From: Siderastrea radians
Lineage: Eukaryota > Cnidaria > Anthozoa > Scleractinia > Rhizangiidae
Assembly: GCA_964017195.1 (NCBI GenBank)
Contig: OZ024896.1
Span: forward strand, 5,278,487 to 5,342,486
Length of the DNA stretch: 64,000 nt
Reading direction: 5' to 3'
Shown here one piece after another: positions 58,831-64,000 of this stretch. The notes beneath the pieces are model-generated. The model saw nothing but the letters and a program-made list of their open reading frames with translations, was not told where the DNA came from and made no database searches. Both the position numbers and the translations under genes were made by a program. Numbering within the stretch: the first letter of the stretch is position 1; every line of letters starts with the position of its first letter.

Positions 58831-58992
58831 TGAGAAGTAATATATCAAACACGAGAAAGAGTGTTTCATCAGGATATCCAAACACCGAGAAGTGGGTTGA
58901 AAAAACGAGGCGCAGCTGAGTTTTTTTAACCGACTTCGAGGTGTTTGGATATCTGATGAAACACTCTTTCGAGTTTTTGATATGGCTTCTCA
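58831..58992. mobile_element. 162-bp foldback MITE in the L1 spacer
   Basis: Arms of about 75 bp, starting TGAGAAG, contain AGAGTGTTTCATC and ATATCCAAACACC in inverted orientation. It lies between ORF1 and ORF2. No clear target duplication was seen. Confidence 0.7.
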
Positions 58993-59654
58993 AACCATTC
59001 ATAATTCTTGGAGAAATTCAAAGTAGAAGTTCGCAAAACTTTATGCTAATTAAGATCCGGTATCCAAACCACCGTCACGGTAGTGATTTCCTTTGTTTTC
59101 TCTTTATGAATTATTAATGAGTTTGAGAAAACTGAAAGAAAACTCCACCAGTGAAAAGAATGAAAAGAAATATTAAAGCACAAGTAAGAAAGTAAAGAAA
59201 AATTAAACATATAATTGAACTTAAACAATTAAGCATGCCCCTTGCAACTAAGCAGCGATATACATATAAAGGGAGCATTTTATACAGATCTTAAGGCCGG
59301 AGAAAGAAAAGAGAAATAACCTAATCTACCGTAGTTGTTAAAAAAGGTTCGCAAGATTCACACCTTTAGTGCGACCTCAGGAGCTCGGGACTATTGTTTT
59401 GAAAAACATTCAAACTATGGCAAGTAAATTTATGCGCTTTGGGCTGGCGAAGGAGTTTTAACATGTAAATTTTAGCAAAGTTGTTTAAACAAACAAAACG
59501 AAGCTAACCGCGAAAGAAATGTATAAATATATATGATAATCATTACGCGAATACTGAATCCTACACTAGCAATATTAAAATTCTTGAAAAGAAAAACAAA
59601 AACCATAAAATGGTACTAAGACTAATAAATTTTAAGGATAAGCTTGCATGTTAG

Positions 59655-60482
59655 CTAATCACTGACATTTTTCTTTTGCAAAAGATAGTCCGGTAGGTTG
59701 TCCACTGAATAAATGGTACTATTTACTGTCAAATTTTTACCTTTTATGAATACTCTTCCAATGTCCAGTTCCTTGGCTTTCTTATATGCGGCGCGGAGCT
59801 TCCCGCGTTGTTTTGCTGATTCCGGGGAAAGGTCTTTGTCAATAAACACCGATGAGAAGCGAGAACTGTTCATTAGCTTCTTCCTGTTTTCCCAAATCCA
59901 ATCGCTATCCATTCTTGAAACGAAGCGGACTAAAATTGGACGTGGGCGTGGAGGACGTGATGTCCCTTCTCTTGACTCTGTCGACTCTTTGTTGTTTGCA
60001 GCGCTGTTCGAGGAAGCTGTATTATTTGGATTTCCTGTTCGATGCACAGCATGAAACATAATGTTTTCTGGAACGGCGCCGAGTTCAGTTAGTACTTCCA
60101 TCACTTTACGCGAACATTCCTCATTGTAGAAACGAAGATTCTCTCTCCTAGAGTAATCTTCCAGTTTAATTAGACGATTTTTAAGAGTGCTGATCTCCTC
60201 GTTTAGTTTGTTGTTCTCTCTCATGGTGCTATCGCACTGGTCTTGTAAATCTTTGTTTTTCTGTTTAAGTGATTGCACTTCTTCCCATACGGCGCTCAAC
60301 GACTTCGTTGCTTCGCTTAATTCTGATTTGACTGCCTGAATTTCACCTTTGAGTTCCTCCTTTAATGTTTTAATGTCCTCGTGAATCTTGGACAGCTTTT
60401 CCAGGATCATTTCGTCTGATACATCTTCTTCGGCAGTCGAACTTGACCCACGTGCACGTTTCTTTTCTTTGTTTTTTGCCAT
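59655..60482 (-). CDS. L1-like ORF1 protein (RNA-binding, coiled coil)
   Basis: The chosen ATG at 60482 gives 275 aa (MAKNKEKKRARGSSS); the frame is open 15 codons further upstream. A basic start is followed by a long heptad-rich coiled coil (about residues 30-115, KLSKIHEDIKTLKEELKGEI and similar), then an RRM-like part with YSRRENLRFYN, and a C-terminal domain with RPRPILVRFVSRMD and LSPESAKQRGKLRAAYKKAK. This is the layout of L1 ORF1 proteins (Transposase_22 type), which trimerise and coat the element's RNA. It has no frame damage, so it could still be expressed. Confidence 0.88.
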   Translation of the reverse strand: MAKNKEKKRARGSSSTAEEDVSDEMILEKLSKIHEDIKTLKEELKGEIQAVKSELSEATKSLSAVWEEVQSLKQKNKDLQDQCDSTMRENNKLNEEISTLKNRLIKLEDYSRRENLRFYNEECSRKVMEVLTELGAVPENIMFHAVHRTGNPNNTASSNSAANNKESTESREGTSRPPRPRPILVRFVSRMDSDWIWENRKKLMNSSRFSSVFIDKDLSPESAKQRGKLRAAYKKAKELDIGRVFIKGKNLTVNSTIYSVDNLPDYLLQKKNVSD

Positions 60483-60665
60483 TTTTAGGTCTGAAAAGCC
60501 TTTTTCATTGTAAGTCAGTTTTTGCAAGTCAACAGGGATTGATTCAAATCAACACCAGTACCAAATAAATCTCCGGTGTCACGAATCTGCCATAGTTTCT
60601 TGGACGGTTAAAGAGACGCACCGACCGCCATGACAGCTAGCCCCAGTCTCCAACTAGCAAAAAAT

Positions 60666-61840
60666 AACATTCACGAAAACGCCCTCGCAAAATAAAAACC
60701 GTCAATAACATTTGACATTGGACACGTAATGTTAAAAGAAGAAGTGATAAGCACTTTATCCATATCTGTATTTCGGTTCTAGAATGGGTTATTAGAGCTG
60801 CGTTTGGGGATGGAACATTACAAAAGTTATGTGGAGGGGGGGGGGGGGGCGGAGTACAAAAAAAACTTCATGCAAGGACGAATTGAGACAAAAAAATTGA
60901 CGCACAGCGAGTAGCCCGGAAAAATGTTCTTGCGTAGGAAAAGATATTCCTGCAAAGGAAATATAAGAGTGAGTGATAAAGAAGAAGATGCTTTCAATTG
61001 GCCAACAAGAGATTCGAGTAATGAAAAACTTAGATTTTTATGTGAAAAAATCGCGAGAAGTAGAGACTGGCAAGAGAAAGAAAGTCATAGAATCAGACAA
61101 ATCTTCATTGTTGATTAACGATTAACGGAGAGAAACATATCTCGGGTGGAATAAAATATAAAACTCTCGGCCTTGCAGAAAAAAAAAAACTTACAAACAA
61201 ACAATCAAAGCATCAACAACTGACCACAAGATCTCCCGGTCCGTGGGACGGCTATTGACTTATTTCCTCTACTTTGTTGTGAGGCAACAAGCCGCTGGTC
61301 ACGAACTTCTGCGCTGGTATGATTTCAGTGAAGCCCCTTCAGGGAAGAGGAACATATAAGCTGGAAATGACTCGGCTGAGCTTAATATTGTCTCAGCTTT
61401 GGTCGATTGGGACTTAAAAGAAGTGAATTTATATCTGATAGTTCCTCAGTTATCGTACTAGATAGTCTTGGAATAGGAGCAGTGTTGTTATCAGCAAATT
61501 TGCTTAGTTTGATGGTTTTGCCAGGTCCAGTTCTATAGCCCTTCCCGGGTTGGAATGGACACTAAATACCGTGCAGACATCACCAGACTTAACAAGAATA
61601 CAAGAATTGGGGCTGCCAGTTCTTACAATTTGACACTAAGGCCAGGCATACCTATTTCACTGCGTTAACACATTGAGAATGTAAGGTAAGTGACATTGGG
61701 CCAATGTCACTTACCTTACATTCATTGAGATGAACTTTTCCCGGGGAACCTTTATATCTGCGCTGATCTTTGCCGAAATTCCGGACACATGAACCTTTTT
61801 CTCCTTGAGGACTGGGAAGTCTAGAGGCAATACGGTAGCT
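60666..61840. other. Gene-free sequence right of the L1 insertion
   Basis: It starts with the other half of the repeat split by the L1 (GTTCACGAAAACGCCCTCGC type). A G-run lies at about 60837-60849. No gene is supported. Confidence 0.5.
61677..61723. repeat. 47-bp palindrome flanked by 8-bp direct repeats
   Basis: The arms GAATGTAAGGTAAGTGACATTGG are 23 bp and perfect, with one central base. CATTGAGA stands on both sides (61671-61678 and 61723-61730). The arm contains AGGTAAGT, a consensus splice donor, in both orientations. Confidence 0.9.
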
Positions 61841-62110
61841 CAGGGGAAGTGGCCGACGGTCTGAGGAAGGGCTAAAGCTCGAAACGTCAGCTTTGGCAAC
61901 TTCTCTACGGTGGCCAATCTACCTTATCAACTTAGTTGATAAATCCAAATTTTTGACATCACATGATAGTTCAATTCCGTATTTCAGCTTGACAAACACC
62001 TACGATGCCATGAAATCCTGCTTCGAAAAGATACTGGTACTGTTGCTGGATTTTCTTATTGCTTTTAGGACCTCTGCAAGAAAATGCCAAGATGTGATGG
62101 CAAAATAACT
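61840..62110 (+). mobile_element. Penelope-type remnant with hammerhead-like core
   Basis: CTGAGGA (61861-61867), a possible helix II GGGC/GCTC with loop TAAA, GAAA (61881-61884) and GTC (61886-61888) match the hammerhead core CUGANGA...GAAA...GUC. The following text CTACGGTGGCCAATCTACC and the frame LRWPIYLINLVDKSKF resemble the terminal region of Penelope-like elements, which are known to carry such motifs. Only a short piece remains; no RT is present here. Confidence 0.45.
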
Positions 62111-64000
62111 ATCCACTCCCAGTCTACAATTGAATCAGTTAAAATGTATAAAGAAAAGACGATTTCATCTGAGCTCCCAAACGACTCGCTCCTGTCGTTA
62201 CCTGTGCGTCTTTTAGTTAAGGCTCGGATGATTAACATGCACATTTCTAACCGATTACTGAATAATTCCGGCCATGCCTTATCAGTGCAGTTAAAAAATG
62301 TACTGTTTGCTTACACCAATACCTCAGCCACTATCCCGCTGCAGTATCTTTAATGAATTTACGATATTATTAAAATGGACACCTGACTTAACCTTAAGGA
62401 AGAGAGAGCATTCTTTTCATACTCGAGTTAATTCCCAGGATTAAAGCTGCAAAATTTACATATTTAAAAATAAGTGTGCTGCGTTGTTTTAAAATGCTTA
62501 GCTAAAATGAGTGAACCTGGGTGAGCCTGTAGCAAGGGTGAAAAATAACGGATCCACTACCCAACCTGTTTTCGTTCTGTCTCGGAAAATCAGAAAAGAT
62601 ACCAGTAGCAGCTAAAGTGTTATCTGCCACTTCTATATGTTACAAATCGGGGAATTTTGTGAAATACTAATAATTTTAAAATACTGAGCTAAGATGAGTG
62701 AAAGTGACAGCGCTGGGGTATTACTGTGAAATACAAAAAAGATATATTTCTTTTACATGTAAAAGTTAGCAAACACAATTTTCTAATGTTAATGTAAGGA
62801 GTGACATTCTTGGTCAAGATCGAAAAGGCAAGAATTTCATATCACGTGTTATGTGGGTGACAACTTTTTATCAGGAGCGTCACGGATTACAGTAACGGTC
62901 GTGAGACTGGCTCCTGTCAGGATGATACGCTTCTGCTCGTGTACGCTCTTTAAACGGTCCTCGTAAGTTAAAAATATTTGGAATTTCTGGAGAATTTCTT
63001 TTCAAATTTTAAGTGCTTGATTTTTATGGAGAGCATTCCTATCAGAAACAAACGATGATTAGGTTTATCACAATCGTGAAATAGTACGTACTGTACAATG
63101 CAGTGTGTTTGGTAATTTAACGGACTTTGTCTTCGCTGCTCTACGAAATGACAAACTACAGCATCAGATGGACAACTGCTCGACTGCACTAAAAAGTAAA
63201 TCATCCTTTTTAAGTGGGAAGCTGATTTTGGAGCGCTTATTCCTGAGTTGTTCGTTCACATGTGAATTCATAAATGGAGGTCAACAACACAGTGATATGC
63301 TAATTAGTTCAAATGTTTACTAAAACTTCTCAGATTCCGTTGGCGTCGTGTGAAACGCTCGATGAAAAACCCAAACTAATTTTTAGATGTCGTATAAGAA
63401 GAGTATTTGGACACTCTGTAACCTGCAAAAGAGCTCGATTGGAGAATGGCCACATACCGAAAAATCAGTTTGTAATTATAGGCTTAGACTCGTTTTTTTA
63501 GGGCTGCTGTCATATCTCCCTCAAAGAAGAGGTATCTCGCCGTCAAAAGTACCCTCGAGAACCGAACGCCGGGCATAAATAAACTGGAAAATACCTATTC
63601 TTTTAATATTAGTTGTCCAAACCCGATAATATTGCGTTTTATACTTAGGCGAGGGCGTTTTCGTGAACGCTAATTTTTGGTAATTAATTTGGCTATTTTT
63701 TTGGCAGCGAGAGCGCAACATCGGTACGGTTTTCTCAAATATTTCCGAATTTTAGCCGTATTTTGAAAAACAAACCTCGAAACCTTTGCAAACTCTCTTA
63801 TACCTGTCTATAAAATCAAAATGAGGGTAGGTTATATTTTTATCGTGGCCACTCGTTGCTCGATTTTTCTGTGCATTCGCTCTTAACTTCTCTTGTATAC
63901 CTAGAATACATATATAAAGCTTGTAGTCTTGTCATTATTTTAGACTGCGCTTGGGGCTTGCGTGAAAGACTGTTGTCTGAAAGGTAAAACATATAATTTT
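62111..64000. other. Gene-free right end of the window
   Basis: No gene is supported. About 63590-63790 is an inverted, diverged relative of the repeat split by the L1 (compare 54565-54673 plus 60666-60750). Confidence 0.5.

Larger units (their letters stand above)
54674..60651 (-). mobile_element. Full-length L1-like non-LTR retrotransposon
   Basis: The element is flanked by the 14-bp duplication AACTAGCAAAAAAT (54660-54673 and 60652-60665). It ends (on -) in a poly-A tract, seen as T-runs at 54673-54686. In order on the - strand it has a 5' UTR of about 170 bp, ORF1, an inter-ORF spacer hosting a small foldback element, ORF2 (endonuclease, RT, zinc-knuckle-like end) and a 3' UTR with TTAC/GTAA-type repeats. 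The nick site implied is AAAAAT/AA, consistent with L1-type endonuclease preference. One frameshift in ORF2 is the only visible defect. Confidence 0.93.

Noticed and set aside
61893..62353. Host gene from two overlapping frames
   Set aside because: The first frame resembles a Penelope-type terminal region, and the second has no recognisable content.

Overview
The window looks like a piece of a cnidarian nuclear genome, most likely a reef-building (stony) coral. The evidence is AT-rich DNA, very sparse genes, intronless rhodopsin-like receptors, GT-AG spliced exons, a full-length L1-like retrotransposon, and dense TIR transposon fragments and Penelope-like and CR1/L2-like remnants. The taxon is inferred from this general style and from recalled coral repeats; no search was run.

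The main organising fact is a segmental tandem duplication. Copy A spans about 1-21,115 and copy B about 25,026-51,800, both in the same orientation. Each copy carries two class A GPCR loci on the + strand, then a two-exon gene on the - strand encoding a small cysteine-rich protein of unknown function (169 aa in both copies, with identical exon lengths). Copy A has one intact GPCR (2473-3471) and one broken GPCR (6826-8618, with a frameshift and a 796-bp MITE). Copy B has two intact GPCRs (35414-36433 and 39687-40694) and a third, decayed one (44433-45403). Part of the flank next to the second copy-B receptor has been inverted and re-copied, giving a foldback of about 500 bp.

Comparing A with B dates and delimits many insertions, because one copy keeps the empty target site. 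Clear cases are 89-570 (TA), 7404-8199 (TAA), 19895-20821 (TTA), 50631-51160 (TTA) and the 8.4-kb insertion 26902-35270 (6-bp CTACAA). That 8.4-kb insertion contains a second 7.0-kb TIR element (28165-35165). The inner element carries a possible multi-exon gene and about 14 copies of a 152-bp minisatellite.

21,115-25,000 and 51,800-64,000 lie outside the duplication. The first holds a TIR element with 9-bp target duplications and a tRNA-related SINE. The second holds an 8-bp-TSD element with a PIF/Harbinger derivative nested in it, then a complete L1-like retrotransposon on the - strand (54674-60651, 14-bp target duplication, one frameshift in ORF2). Near the right end there is a 47-bp near-perfect palindrome and a Penelope-type remnant with a hammerhead-ribozyme-like core. 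Apart from the GPCRs, the 169-aa gene pair and transposon genes, no protein-coding gene could be supported.
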